From Hofstenia miamia (taxonomy: Eukaryota; Xenacoelomorpha; Acoela), in the NCBI GenBank assembly GCA_004352715.1, contig SCFE01000008.1, forward strand, positions 1,714,502-1,778,501: a stretch of DNA of 64,000 bases, given 5' to 3'. Below the pieces are notes generated by a model. It worked only from the letters and a program-made list of their open reading frames with translations. It was not told the DNA's origin and made no database searches. Below, piece by piece: positions 33,107-43,879 of this stretch. A program made the position numbers and the translations under genes. Numbering within the stretch: the stretch's first letter is position 1; the number at the start of each line of letters is the position of its first letter.

Positions 33107-35024
33107 AGGGGTGTAAAAAAATAAATACATTGGTGAAATATATTGCAATAAATATATTTAAATTATTGTTTTTCGGAGTTAAACAATAAAATAATTTATT
33201 TTCCGAACACAATTATTTTCCCTTGACGAAAATGAAATACCGCATCTCTCATGCCGTACCGTAATGCGTCCTTAGCGTATGCTGCGTGAATGAGTTTAAT
33301 TACGCGTTATGTTGATACGTTTGCATTAAATCCAGGTACCGTTGCACAGCCTGCACCACGCTGCAAATAACCACATGATTGGTTGAAATCGTGAAACTTT
33401 GCTCATCATTCATTTCCGCCTGCGTTCAGTGGCAAAATGGTTTCAAAGAGAGATATCGCGCTACATTATTTTACACCCACGTCAGAGCCCAAATGGCGTT
33501 GTCGATGTGGCATTGAACGTTCGCAACGGAAGAACAGTGGTTACGAAAATCTGTTCTCTCATGTCTCTCAAAAGCATCCGAATTATCTAGACGAAATTAA
33601 GAATGGTCCAGTTCAACAAGATCTCAATTTTGGTATATCGGCAAAAGCGCGAAAAATTTATGGCTGGCTAGAATGGGTTGTTATAAATGGGTTTCCATTT
33701 TCGTTTGTTGAAAATACCCTTAATCGAAAATATTCTAATTTAGACAGCATTTCACGCCCATCTCTTGTTACATATTTGAAAACTTTAACCATTGCTGTCG
33801 AGAATCAGATAACCGAAGAGTTACCAGATGTATTCGGAATAATTACAGATGGTTGGTCAGATGGGAGTACATCCACTCATTACCAAGCTATTTTCGCTAC
33901 TTATGCCGACAAGGAATTTAAACCTGTGAGTTCGTTACTTTCCTTTTCTCCTCTCCTGAACGAAGAAGATCTAGGAGCAACCAGTCAGGTCGAACTTATA
34001 GAATCTGTTTTGCGCATTTTCGGAAAATCAATTTCGAACATCGCATTCATTGTGGGCGATAACTGCTCCACCAACCTTAAACTCGCCAAGCTCCTGAACG
34101 TACCAATTATTGGGTGCGCCAGCCACAGACTTAACCTGGCAGTTAACTTCTATTTGAGAAATTATGACGCAATTCTAGACAAGGTTAATTGTTTAATGAA
34201 GAAGCTGTCCTCTCTTAAGCTTTCAGCAGCATTGAGAAAATATACTGAATTAAGACCGGTCATCAGGAACGTGACACGCTGGTCATCAACTTATGCAATG
34301 ATTAAGCGCTATTTCAAACTGCTGCAATTTCTTGCTCCAATGGAGTCCAGTCTTTCTGGATTGATACCATCGTCCCTTGAGAACATATGTCTCAGAGAGC
34401 GTCTAGCTGACCTCGAGAAGTTCGAATCTGTTACCAAAAAACTTCAATTATCTCATGTTGACCTCCTTATGATGCGGAGTATGTTCGATAAGTTAATGTA
34501 CGACTTTGCTGGTCTCGACCATTACCTTGGTACTGGCAGTGATAGTCTTACTCATTATCCCGATTTTGAGATGGGAGTTGTGAAACTTATTGAAGGAAAA
34601 ACCCTCACAGAAACAGAAGCGAAATCCCTGAGCAAGGTTCAAGATCAGAGCATTGTGGAAGTTCCAGAAGTCTGCTCGTACGCAGATTCGGCAATATACG
34701 CTAAGAAAGTCAAAAAGTCGACAAGCCTTGAATGGATTCCCAGTACTTCCGACATAGCCGAGCGTTTATTCAGTCAAGCTGGCCTTATTCTGTGTGATAG
34801 CAGAAAGAAACTTCTACCCATGAATGCCGAATCTCAACTATTCTTGTGTGTAAACAAACGATTTTGGGATTTGAAATTAATCAATTCACTTTTTAAGTAG
34901 TGAAATATATTTTTTCCTGAGCACAATATATGCAATATATTTAAATTATTTATTTCAGAAATTACACAATAAAATATATTTATTTCGATTAACAATTTAT
35001 TTAAATATATTTTTTTACACCGCT
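33107..35024 (+). mobile_element. hAT transposon, copy 1
   Basis: Left end AGGGGTGTAAAAAAATA (33107) and right end, read inward, AGCGGTGTAAAAAAATA (from 35024) are inverted repeats around an intact transposase ORF. The 8 bases on each side (33099-33106 and 35025-35032) do not match, so the target duplication is lost or one junction is rearranged or misassembled. Subterminal sequences on both sides are rich in AATATATTTAAATTATT-type runs. Confidence 0.8.
33437..34900 (+). CDS. hAT-family transposase, intact ORF
   Basis: 487 residues without interruption. Residues ~5-50 form a BED-type zinc finger (KWRCRCGIE ... LFSHVSQKHPNY, Cys-x-Cys and His-x4-His spacing). The RNase H-like core shows FGIITDGWSDGSTS with the first Asp, and FIVGDNCSTNLKLAKLL with the second Asp, followed by GCASHRLNLAVN, the CxxH helix of hAT proteins. 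The C-terminal hATC dimerisation segment is TSLEWIPSTSDIAERLFSQA and continues to FWDLKLINSLFK. At 487 aa it is at the short end for the superfamily, the reduction lying in the insertion domain between residues ~300 and 420. The start is the first ATG before the BED finger. It could be active, subject to the uncertain right flank. Confidence 0.9.
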   Translation: MVSKRDIALHYFTPTSEPKWRCRCGIERSQRKNSGYENLFSHVSQKHPNYLDEIKNGPVQQDLNFGISAKARKIYGWLEWVVINGFPFSFVENTLNRKYSNLDSISRPSLVTYLKTLTIAVENQITEELPDVFGIITDGWSDGSTSTHYQAIFATYADKEFKPVSSLLSFSPLLNEEDLGATSQVELIESVLRIFGKSISNIAFIVGDNCSTNLKLAKLLNVPIIGCASHRLNLAVNFYLRNYDAILDKVNCLMKKLSSLKLSAALRKYTELRPVIRNVTRWSSTYAMIKRYFKLLQFLAPMESSLSGLIPSSLENICLRERLADLEKFESVTKKLQLSHVDLLMMRSMFDKLMYDFAGLDHYLGTGSDSLTHYPDFEMGVVKLIEGKTLTETEAKSLSKVQDQSIVEVPEVCSYADSAIYAKKVKKSTSLEWIPSTSDIAERLFSQAGLILCDSRKKLLPMNAESQLFLCVNKRFWDLKLINSLFK

Positions 35025-35069
35025 TAGCATAGTGTATATTTTTTGTATCCAGCGCCTTGTAGATATTTT

Positions 35070-36069
35070 NNNNNNNNNNNNNNNNNNNNNNNNNNNNNNN
35101 NNNNNNNNNNNNNNNNNNNNNNNNNNNNNNNNNNNNNNNNNNNNNNNNNNNNNNNNNNNNNNNNNNNNNNNNNNNNNNNNNNNNNNNNNNNNNNNNNNNN
35201 NNNNNNNNNNNNNNNNNNNNNNNNNNNNNNNNNNNNNNNNNNNNNNNNNNNNNNNNNNNNNNNNNNNNNNNNNNNNNNNNNNNNNNNNNNNNNNNNNNNN
35301 NNNNNNNNNNNNNNNNNNNNNNNNNNNNNNNNNNNNNNNNNNNNNNNNNNNNNNNNNNNNNNNNNNNNNNNNNNNNNNNNNNNNNNNNNNNNNNNNNNNN
35401 NNNNNNNNNNNNNNNNNNNNNNNNNNNNNNNNNNNNNNNNNNNNNNNNNNNNNNNNNNNNNNNNNNNNNNNNNNNNNNNNNNNNNNNNNNNNNNNNNNNN
35501 NNNNNNNNNNNNNNNNNNNNNNNNNNNNNNNNNNNNNNNNNNNNNNNNNNNNNNNNNNNNNNNNNNNNNNNNNNNNNNNNNNNNNNNNNNNNNNNNNNNN
35601 NNNNNNNNNNNNNNNNNNNNNNNNNNNNNNNNNNNNNNNNNNNNNNNNNNNNNNNNNNNNNNNNNNNNNNNNNNNNNNNNNNNNNNNNNNNNNNNNNNNN
35701 NNNNNNNNNNNNNNNNNNNNNNNNNNNNNNNNNNNNNNNNNNNNNNNNNNNNNNNNNNNNNNNNNNNNNNNNNNNNNNNNNNNNNNNNNNNNNNNNNNNN
35801 NNNNNNNNNNNNNNNNNNNNNNNNNNNNNNNNNNNNNNNNNNNNNNNNNNNNNNNNNNNNNNNNNNNNNNNNNNNNNNNNNNNNNNNNNNNNNNNNNNNN
35901 NNNNNNNNNNNNNNNNNNNNNNNNNNNNNNNNNNNNNNNNNNNNNNNNNNNNNNNNNNNNNNNNNNNNNNNNNNNNNNNNNNNNNNNNNNNNNNNNNNNN
36001 NNNNNNNNNNNNNNNNNNNNNNNNNNNNNNNNNNNNNNNNNNNNNNNNNNNNNNNNNNNNNNNNNNNNN
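35070..36069. other. Assembly gap of exactly 1000 Ns
   Basis: A round-number gap, probably of unknown true length, lying between the two hAT copies. Confidence 0.99.
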
Positions 36070-36735
36070 AGAAAATATACTGAATTAAGACCGGTCATCA
36101 GGAACGTGACACGCTGGTCATCAACTTATGCAATGATTAAGCGCTATTTCAAACTGCTGCAATTTCTTGCTCCAATGGAGTCCAGTCTTTCTGGATTGAT
36201 ACCATCGTCCCTTGAGAACATATGTCTCAGAGAGCTTCTAGCTGACCTCGAGAAGTTCGAATCTGTTACCAAAAAACTTCAATTATCTCATGTTGACCTC
36301 CTTATGATGCGGAGTATGTTCGATAAGTTAATGCACGACTTTGCTGGTCTCGACCATTACCTTGGTACTGGCAGTGATAGTCTTACTCATTATCCCGATT
36401 TTGAGATGGGAGTTGTGAAACTTATTGAAGGAAAAACCCTCACAGAAACAGAAGCGAAATCCCTGAGCAAGGTTCAAGATCAGAGCATTGTGGAAGTTCC
36501 AGAAGTCTGCTCGTACGCAGATTCGGCAATATACGCTAAGAAAGTCAAAAAGTCGACAAGCCTTGAATGGATTCCCAGTACTTCCGACATAGCCGAGCGT
36601 TTATTCAGTCAAGCTGGCCTTATTCTGTGTGATAGCAGAAAGAAACTTCTACCCATGAATGCCGAATCTCAACTATTCTTGTGTGTAAACAAACGATTTT
36701 GGGATTTGAAATTAATCAATTCACTTTTTAAGTAG
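36070..36735 (+). pseudogene. hAT-family transposase, copy 2 (3' part after gap)
   Basis: From the gap edge to the stop the protein repeats copy 1 almost exactly (start RKYTELRPVIRNVTRWSS). Two amino-acid changes are visible: LRERLAD to LRELLAD and KLMYDF to KLMHDF. The 5' part is hidden in the gap, so completeness is unknown. The 3' non-coding end matches copy 1 up to 36851, apart from small indels, and then the flanks diverge, so this is a separate insertion or an artefactual duplicate rather than plain overlap. Confidence 0.8.
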
Positions 36736-36851
36736 TGAAATATATTTTTTCCTGAGCACAATATATGCAATATATTAAAATTATTTATTTCAGAAATTAC
36801 ACAATAAAATATACGATTAACAATTTATTTGAATATATTTTTTTACACCGC
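36070..36851 (+). mobile_element. hAT transposon copy 2, right end
   Basis: Ends TTTTTTACACCGCT at 36851, identical to the end of copy 1, and is followed by unrelated flank (GTCAAAACCAATCC). The left end would lie in or beyond the gap. Confidence 0.75.
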
Positions 36852-36857
36852 TGTCAA

Positions 36858-37024
36858 AACCAATCCAGTTTCGAGGAACTGGCAATACCAGTTTCGAGAT
36901 ATTGATCAGGAATAGTTAGGTGGAACAAGAATGAACTGAGGGAATTAGACGGGGAGACTAGAAAGATATTAGCATCAGAGAGAGCATTTACCTTAAATGG
37001 AGATGTAGATAGGCTGTACATATT
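36858..37024 (+). pseudogene. R4/Dong-like LINE fragment
   Basis: About 165 bases closely match 42860-43020 of the LINE fragment further along (shared AGGAATAGTTAGGTGGAA, GAACTGAGGGAATTAGAC, GAGATGTAGATAGGCTGTAC). It is a short internal piece lacking both ends, next to the end of hAT copy 2. Confidence 0.75.
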
Positions 37025-37059
37025 GCCTTAGCCAGGGGTTGAAAGAACAGCACTGCGAA

Positions 37060-37141
37060 ATATTTTCCCGCCTCCACATTATTTGAAATATTATACTTGT
37101 CACGTCCTTTACTAGGGTAGTCCTTGGATATGGACGAAACT
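37060..37141 (-). repeat. Dispersed repeat, arm 2 (inverted)
   Basis: Inverse complement of the 32130-32200 arm, sharing the TTCCCGCCTCCACATTA block and the GTCACGTCCTTTACTAG block. Confidence 0.7.
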
Positions 37142-37933
37142 ATACACATTGCACAAATTCAATGAAAATATTGTATATTTGCTATATTCAATTAAATCAT
37201 TCAAAGTACATCAAATTGGACCCGCCCCGTCTCCAGCACTGATAAAACAAAATGCCTATGAAACGTATAAACAAAGATGATCGATGCATCTTTGTTAGCA
37301 TGTATAAATCTATGTTAATAGATTAGTGAAAATCTGAAGTCACTATTCTTGAAAGCTGCACAGTTTTGCAACTTTTTTGGTTCCAAGTATATTATCAGAT
37401 TTTTACGTTACAAATATTTTGAAAATATGAAATTTTATACACATTATCTTAAAGAAAATTTAATTGCGTTTTCAAACCCAAGATTAATAGACAAGAAGCC
37501 TTTGTATTGAATCAAAACACATATTAATGAGTAATTGTCAATTTCGTGCAATGCTTCAATTCCAAACAAAGAATTGCATTTAAAAAAACAATTTAAAAAT
37601 CAAGCAATAGAATATCAATGCAATATATTTTCATGTGTGGATTCAAAATATGCATGTTTTAGAAAAGCGTTATAAATCATTAATAGCTACAATTCTAGAA
37701 AGATTAGTAACAAAAATTTGCTTGATAAATGGTATTACAAACTCCTCAAAGAATTCCAAAAATCGCAATATATACGATAATCCAAGTAGTTGGCATGTTA
37801 CTATTTTTAATAGCAGTCAAATCCAAATCTATATATTTATTAGTATAATAGGAAAATATTCTATTGTCTATTACTAATAAGGTAATATTCAGAAAAGGTC
37901 AGGGTAACTGAAGCCATAAAAGATCAAACTAAC
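37142..37933. other. AT-rich stretch, nothing recognised
   Basis: Possibly intron or 3' flank of the minus-strand gene that begins at 40503. No exon could be supported here. Confidence 0.35.
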
Positions 37934-40503
37934 CGAGGAGCAGGAATCGGTGGCTTCGATGCATTTTTCACTACGCTTTTTTATCCATAAAAATTTGAAC
38001 ACTAGAATTTTGATTTGATATATCTTATAAGAACTCATATACTAAATAAAGAAATCGTAATTGTCAGAGATCATTAACAAGTATCACAACTCACTGTTTT
38101 AATGAAAATATCAGTCAGGCAGTGCATGCCCTCGAAATACATTATAGAAAATTGTTAAATTTTATTAAACTATGAGCTCACTGACTAGTTTTTAAACTGG
38201 GCTATCTAATAGCTTTTCTACTTTGGATTCAATTTCCCACTGCATCGCTTGCTTGAAAAGACGAACTAACAAATTGTCTTCTAATAAAAATATCATTCCT
38301 TCGAAAAGCGAGCATATCAATTTGTTTCACATATATGTCATTATGGTTTTGGCTAAAAACGAACATGAATTACGCTTGAAAACTTCATTGTGCTGGCGAG
38401 ATGTAGTGTGATCACCAATTCTAATCATTAAATATCAATTGATATTTTTAAATATCATCAATTCAGGTGAATTATCAATTGATAATAAAACCAACAGCGG
38501 GGAACAAACTAACTCGAAAAAAATAATGATAATTTTAGCAAAAGTTGAAACATTCTTACTTGCTTCGAATGATGTTTTGAAATTGTTTGTGATGATGATC
38601 AATAACTTTCTCTGCACTTTCGTTGGAACTAACGTGAGCGCCAAAATGAAGGGGATCAAGGTTACGAAAAAGAGTTCGCCTGTCGTATGGCGTACTGGTA
38701 GAAGGTCTTGCAGGCACTTCATTATATTTACGATACAGGTCTCCGAGATTACGCTTCTAAACACGGTTTTTACAAATCAATCTAAACAACAATATTTGAC
38801 ACACTTAGAGAAGCACGACTAGTGAGAAACACTTAATAGGAATATTGTTGAACAAATACCTATCTTGGGGGTTTGTATAGATGGTTTATATGAATTCACA
38901 ATATTTCATATTTCTTCACGAAATATAATTTAACATCACAAGGTTTAGTTCACTCTTTACTGGTCACTTAATCAAAGGCAGCAACGAGTTTCTTTCAAAT
39001 TTGAATTCTGCTGTTTTAAATATAAAAATTTATCTTGTCCAGGACCACCGTATTCTGTGGAATAAGAGAGTTTTTGATGTATATTTTGCGGTATTCGCTT
39101 AGACAAAATGAATAATTATTAAAATTAGTAAAAATAACATTTGTGATTTACAGTGGTATTTGGCAGCAATACGTTTGTTATCTATCAATGATAAATGTGC
39201 TAAACTACAAAGACAGCGAGCGTTCAAAATGACCAAGTAAATGATATAAATGTTGAGCAAGGCTTGATTGTCGAAGCCTTACAATAAAAAAACAACAAAT
39301 ATTTCTTAATAAAAGCACAACTTAATATTAAATAAAATTAACTGTCTCATAAAACAATTGAGCATTAAGGCTCACTGGATTAAAAACTAAGAGAGAACTG
39401 AATGAAATTAATGAAAATCTGAGCAGAGCAATTAATACATTCAATTTTCATAAGCATTCATTCAAAAATATATATCCTTAGGTTATCTTCGGATGCAAAT
39501 AGCATTATATTCAAAGAAACATGTTTGTCTGTTTTAGAAGATTCAACTGGTTCTATTGTTTAGATTCTAGGTTTTTAAACTATAGAAGATAATGCACGCC
39601 GAGAGCTAAGACCAAAATGTAAGCTACTTTTTTAAATTTAATACAAATTTCTCAACAATTTAATTAGCTTAATAATCAAAATTAACAAGAAAACGTACTA
39701 CATACATATCGGTATAGGTGATTTATGTTAAGATATACTTATATGTAACATGTATATCATTATGTCTAAACCAATGAATTAATGTCAATTAAGTACATTC
39801 CTAAGGGAACAGAATCACAGAATAAAAAATCAGATGCTCAAAAAATTTATGTCAGGTTAAGGCTGAGTTTAAAACAATTGAATTTGATACGATGGATTGA
39901 AACTGCTGCAATTCCATAGCAAATTGCTTTTTTTACATTTAAAAAGGGTAAATTATTGCACAAATAATGCATTACACATAAAATGCTAATAATTTTAATA
40001 GAGACTAATATTCTAAAAATGCCAAATACGCACGAGCCACCAAACTTAATATTCTATCTTGAAATCAAAATCATAACTCTGAAAAAATGTTAAAAAAAGT
40101 CAAAATTTAACTCTCGTTTAATTCCAATAATTCACAGAATTTGAATATTAAAATGGTACGAATAGATTTTGAGAAAAGCTAGCATCCGTCAAAAACGGTT
40201 AGGCCTTGCTTTAACAACTGATTTTACTCCAACACTTAATATCATGTTAAAGATTATATTATTTCTACATATTATGAACAAAAAACTTCGAAAACATTTA
40301 TGACACACCTCGGCATGCCTTCAAGTAAACTTTATATTTAAAAGTGCTAACAAAAAATCTTTGGGCCGAAAAGTTTTTCAAAATCCTAGAATAAAAGTAT
40401 TAAAAAGAATATACATAAAATTACTTACTGTTAAATGATTCGCGGTTAATGTCGTTTGATAACGGTCCAAACGATCCATAGCTGTAATCACCCTGGCAGC
40501 CAT
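37934..40503 (-). CDS. Unrecognised spliced gene, first exons
   Basis: Exon 1 (40503-40429) starts at an ATG in good context (GCGAAATGG) and reads MAARVITAMDRLDRYQTTLT + ANHLT to a GTAAGT donor, phase 0. Exon 2 (38756-38560) follows a GTTTAG acceptor, is open for 65 codons in the matching phase (KRNLGDLYRKYNEVPARPST, later RRTLFRNLDPLHFGAH, then EKVIDHHHKQFQNIIRS) and ends at GTAAGA in phase 2. A short exon 3 (37975-37934) would add VVKNASKPPIPAPR before a GTTAGT donor, but its acceptor is weak. Further exons and the stop are not found; they may lie beyond the transposons below 37.9 kb. I recognise no domain. Exon 2 is basic and His-rich near its end, without membrane segments. The gene lies about 0.5 kb downstream of NDUFS3 on the same strand. 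Confidence 0.6.
38757..40428 (-). other. Putative first intron of the gene starting at 40503
   Basis: AT-rich, stop-dense sequence between a GTAAGT donor and a TTTAG acceptor; no other feature seen. Confidence 0.5.
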
Positions 40504-40985
40504 TTCGCTTAAATAGCATAACTATTTAACTTTGAAAAAATAAATAATTGATTAGGTAAATTTATTTTACTAATGAAACAAAAATTAATAAAAAGCCCAC
40601 AAATTTGTTTAAGTTGGAACAGCTCCAAAGAATTAGAATCTTCAGATACTTGAAATTTGTATTAATACTAGATATTTTGGATGTTTAATAATTTGGATTA
40701 TTTGTCAAAGATTAAAATAAAAAAAGTTCGGCTAACTAACTAAAAAAAAATATATATATATAAAGAATTTACAGATTTCAAACAATATTTTTCTATGAGG
40801 TAAAATGCTTCCAGAAATAAAAATTGCATCAGTAAATGCACGATGACCATCTTATTGACATTAACAGAAAACATATTCGCCCATATTACAAATATTTTGA
40901 GGCTATATTCGAAAATTTAATAATGTTTATCAAATATCAAACATAATAAAATTGCTGCTTATTATAAAGACTAACAATTAAAATA

Positions 40986-40991
40986 TTTATT
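40986..40991 (-). promoter_or_regulatory. Poly(A) signal AATAAA of NDUFS3
   Basis: AATAAA on the minus strand begins 10 bases after the TAG stop codon, implying a very short 3' UTR. Confidence 0.7.
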
Positions 40992-41001
40992 CAAATAACA
41001 A

Positions 41002-41694
41002 CTAATTAGAAATTTTAGGTTCTTCTGGTTGAGTTAACTGCTTTCTGAAGTTAGGGAAATGCTCCCAAGGCGACTCCAAATCAAATTTTCGAAACTCTTG
41101 AGTCAATTCAAGTGGTTCCTGTACAATGCGTTGTACTTCATCGTCATAGCGGATTTCTGAAAAACCAGACAAGGGAAAATCTTTCCTTAGAGGATTTCCT
41201 TGAAAGCCATAATCTGTTAATAAGCGACGTAAATCAGGATGTCCACTGAAATATATACCAAACATATCCCATATTTCTCTTTCATACCAATTGGCCCCTT
41301 TATGAACAATACATAATGATTCTATCGGCGTAATTTCGTCTGTATAAGTACGGACTCTGATTCTCGAATTGTAAGATAAAGACAGAAGATTGTAAATCAA
41401 CTCGAAACGATAAGCTCTTCCAGGAACATCAATGGCGGTCATATCAACTAGGCTTTTATACTCAGAGAAATGATTGTCTTTAAGAAACGACATAGTTGGA
41501 ACCACACCCTCCGGGTGAATTAGTAATTCCAATTCATCTCCATTTTGCACTTGCACTCGCTGTATATATTTTGGGATACATTCACTGACAAATATTCCAA
41601 AGTCTTTTAATCTTGCAGTCTTGCTAGCCGGAACAGCAGGCCTTATTGTCGAATGAGATGAACAAAAACGCCTTGCAAACTTCAATAAATTCAT
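41002..41694 (-). CDS. NDUFS3: NADH dehydrogenase (ubiquinone) iron-sulfur protein 3, mitochondrial
   Basis: Subunit of the peripheral arm (Q module) of respiratory complex I, the 30-kDa/NuoC family, acting on the matrix side of the inner mitochondrial membrane in electron transfer from NADH to ubiquinone. It is 230 residues in one uninterrupted exon. The first ~20 residues ([19 protein letters not shown]) have the Arg/Ser-rich, acid-free make-up of a mitochondrial targeting peptide. The body shows [20 protein letters not shown] and the family signature [20 protein letters not shown] (NuoC/30-kDa pattern EREx2DxFG...H). Next comes [19 protein letters not shown], and the C-terminal [21 protein letters not shown] block is as in orthologues. 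The protein is shorter than mammalian forms, mostly at the leader. The lack of introns could be lineage loss or a retrocopy, but there is no A-tail and no defect, so it is probably the functional gene. Confidence 0.96.
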   Translation of the reverse strand: MNLLKFARRFCSSHSTIRPAVPASKTARLKDFGIFVSECIPKYIQRVQVQNGDELELLIHPEGVVPTMSFLKDNHFSEYKSLVDMTAIDVPGRAYRFELIYNLLSLSYNSRIRVRTYTDEITPIESLCIVHKGANWYEREIWDMFGIYFSGHPDLRRLLTDYGFQGNPLRKDFPLSGFSEIRYDDEVQRIVQEPLELTQEFRKFDLESPWEHFPNFRKQLTQPEEPKISN

Positions 41695-42375
41695 TCTAAT
41701 AATCTAAACTACTCATAAGCAAATGCAGAAAAAATTGTTTATATTATATTAAATTAAATCTAAAATAAGCGACGCCATGGAAATATAAATTAGTCTTATC
41801 CATTGACAAGAATCCACAAATTTTGAAAAATTCAATTTAGCAAGAGCTTCACACATTTAATGCACATTCTACAAAATAATTCAATCTGAGCAATTTCCCG
41901 GTTAAACATCATATGTATTCATCTGACAAGGAGTAAATGTAAAAAAGAATATAACATGAAATACAAAGGTTCAAAAAAAATTGTTTCAATATGTTTAATA
42001 TTGCAATGAAAATTAATAATCAAATTTATCATTTTTCTTTCTAAAGATTTTCATGGTACTTTATAATACATTTTGATCGTGTATCTATCTATTCTTTTGT
42101 ATTCCTGTTGTTAAGTGGCTAGAAAATAACACATGAAAGTGAAAAACGCAAATGGAACGAGTGCGAGAATTGAATAGTTCTCCTGCCAAATAAAGAACTA
42201 CATAAAGTAACAATAACAAAATTCGCAAAATTAATCTTTAAATGAATATTCTCATAGCAAAACACTGGTTTACATGATATGAAGCATAATTATTGAAATA
42301 AACAGATAATTGAGCAAAATATAATTAAAATGCGGCAGTAGAAATTGCGAAACAACTTATTGAGCTTAAGAGAAA
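41695..42375. other. Upstream flank of NDUFS3
   Basis: AT-rich; should contain the NDUFS3 promoter, but no TATA box or other element can be assigned with confidence. No ORF of note. Confidence 0.4.
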
Positions 42376-42376
42376 A

Positions 42377-42445
<69 letters not shown>

Positions 42446-42452
42446 TAATAAT
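42376..42452 (+). repeat. (TAA)n microsatellite
   Basis: About 24 near-perfect AAT/TAA units ending directly at the LINE fragment that follows. Confidence 0.97.
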
Positions 42453-43440
42453 ACCTATCACAGAAAAGTTAAAGGAGACAGGCATAGGGTATAAGATGGA
42501 GAAGAATGGTAGAGCAGTGAGTCACCTATGGTACATGGATGACCTGAAGATGTACGCTAGTTCAAGGAAGATGCTGCAGAAGCAAATGGAGACATTGGAG
42601 AAGGCAAGCAGAGATTCAGGGTTGGAGTTTGGATTAGGAAAGTGTGCAGCAGTGACAATGACTAGAGGCAAGTGTGTGGATGGGGATGGCTTGAGGACAA
42701 GCAGTGGGGATAAGATTGAGGAAGTTAAAGAGGGGTACAAGTACTTAGGTGTGATAGAGAAAGACAGAACAGATCACGAGGCTAAGGAAAGAATACAAGA
42801 GGAGAGTAAGGAAGGTACTGCAGAAGTCAGCATTGAATGGGCAGAACAGCATAAAGGCAATTAATACGTGGGCAATACCAGTGTTGAGATATTCAGCAGG
42901 AATAGTTAGGTGGAATAAGAATGAACTGAGGGAATTAGACAGGGAGACAAGAAAGATACTAGCAGCAGAGAGAGCATTCAACCTCAATGGAGATGTAGAT
43001 AGGCTGTACATAGCAAGGCATAAGGGAGGGAAAGGACTGCTAAGTGTGGAGGAAACTGTAGAAGCAGAAGCACTAGGGCTAAGGGAATATGTAGAAAAGC
43101 AACCCAGAGGATCCCTACTATAGGTCACTAAGGAGTTAAGGAAGATAAGAACTGAGAGTGAAGTAAAGACAGCATACCAAAGTAAGATGGAATTAGAGAG
43201 ACAAACAACGTATAGGCAGAAGACAATGCATGGAGAATACTGGAGGAACACAGAAAAATGTGACAGAGAAGAGAGCAACAAGTCGTTAAAGAAGGCAGGA
43301 CTGAAGAGAGAAACAGAAGCACTGATAATGGCAGCACATTAGCAAGCAATAATAACAAATGTAGGAGAATGGATGCTTTAAATGAATGGAAAGAGTTGAG
43401 GAGGTTTCGTGAAAATTACAAAGGATGGGACACCGTCAGG
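42453..43440 (+). pseudogene. R4/Dong-like LINE, reverse transcriptase C-terminal fragment
   Basis: Starts inside the RT domain and carries motif C as SHLWYMDDLKMYASS. It continues with GLEFGLGKCAAVTMTRGK and EEVKEGYKYLGVIEKD, the spacing seen in LINEs of the R4/Dong and related restriction-like-endonuclease clades. A frameshift near 42835 moves to SIKAINTWAIPVLRYSAGIV ... GDVDRLYIARHKGGKGLLSV with a stop at 43121. After that, KTMHGEYWRN and LKKAGLKRETEALIMAAH are readable before the match fades. The endonuclease end and the 5' two thirds are missing. Its 5' edge abuts the TAA repeat. Clade assignment is from motif memory and should be tested. Confidence 0.72.
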
Positions 43441-43879
43441 ATATTAAGGAAGATTTAAGCATGAGGTGTCAAAGAGGCGAATCAGCGGGGGGACTTCATG
43501 TCGACCAGAGCAGAGAGAGACAGAATCAAAGAAATTCGAGGCAAAATAGGCATTGAAGAGATCAGCCTTTTCCAGATCCGAGTGAGCAGAAATAAAGTTA
43601 AATTTAATCGATATAATCATTGCAAAAACAATTAAAGGAACTAGTCTCAATGGAAATTCGTTGAATCTAATAAAAAAATGATAAAGGCAAATGTTAAAAA
43701 AATATTTACAAAAATGACTTAAGAGAGGCTACAACGATTAGAAACGCCAACATTTATTCACCAAATGTGATGTGCAAAGCATTAGGTACAGCAAATGGAT
43801 CAGGCATATAAATTAAAAAGTCAGCTGCAGACACAGCGACGGAACATTCGGTTTTACATATATTATTTATAAATGCGAT

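Noticed and set aside
35001-36098. Long ORFs across the 1000-N gap
   Set aside because: Their length is produced by Ns; only 36070 onward carries sequence.
38435-38822. ORFs of 109 and 127 codons around 38.5-38.8 kb
   Set aside because: The coding signal in this interval is the minus-strand exon 38560-38756 in another frame, supported by splice sites and phase with exon 1.
39400-40400. Possible tRNA or other structural RNA genes, here and in the window generally
   Set aside because: I looked for paired A/B-box-like motifs with a cloverleaf and found none convincing by eye; a tRNAscan-SE run would settle it.
42522-43358. Minus-strand ORFs opposite the LINE fragment (up to 178 codons)
   Set aside because: Leu/Ser-rich shadows of purine-rich LINE coding sequence; the plus strand has the RT motifs.
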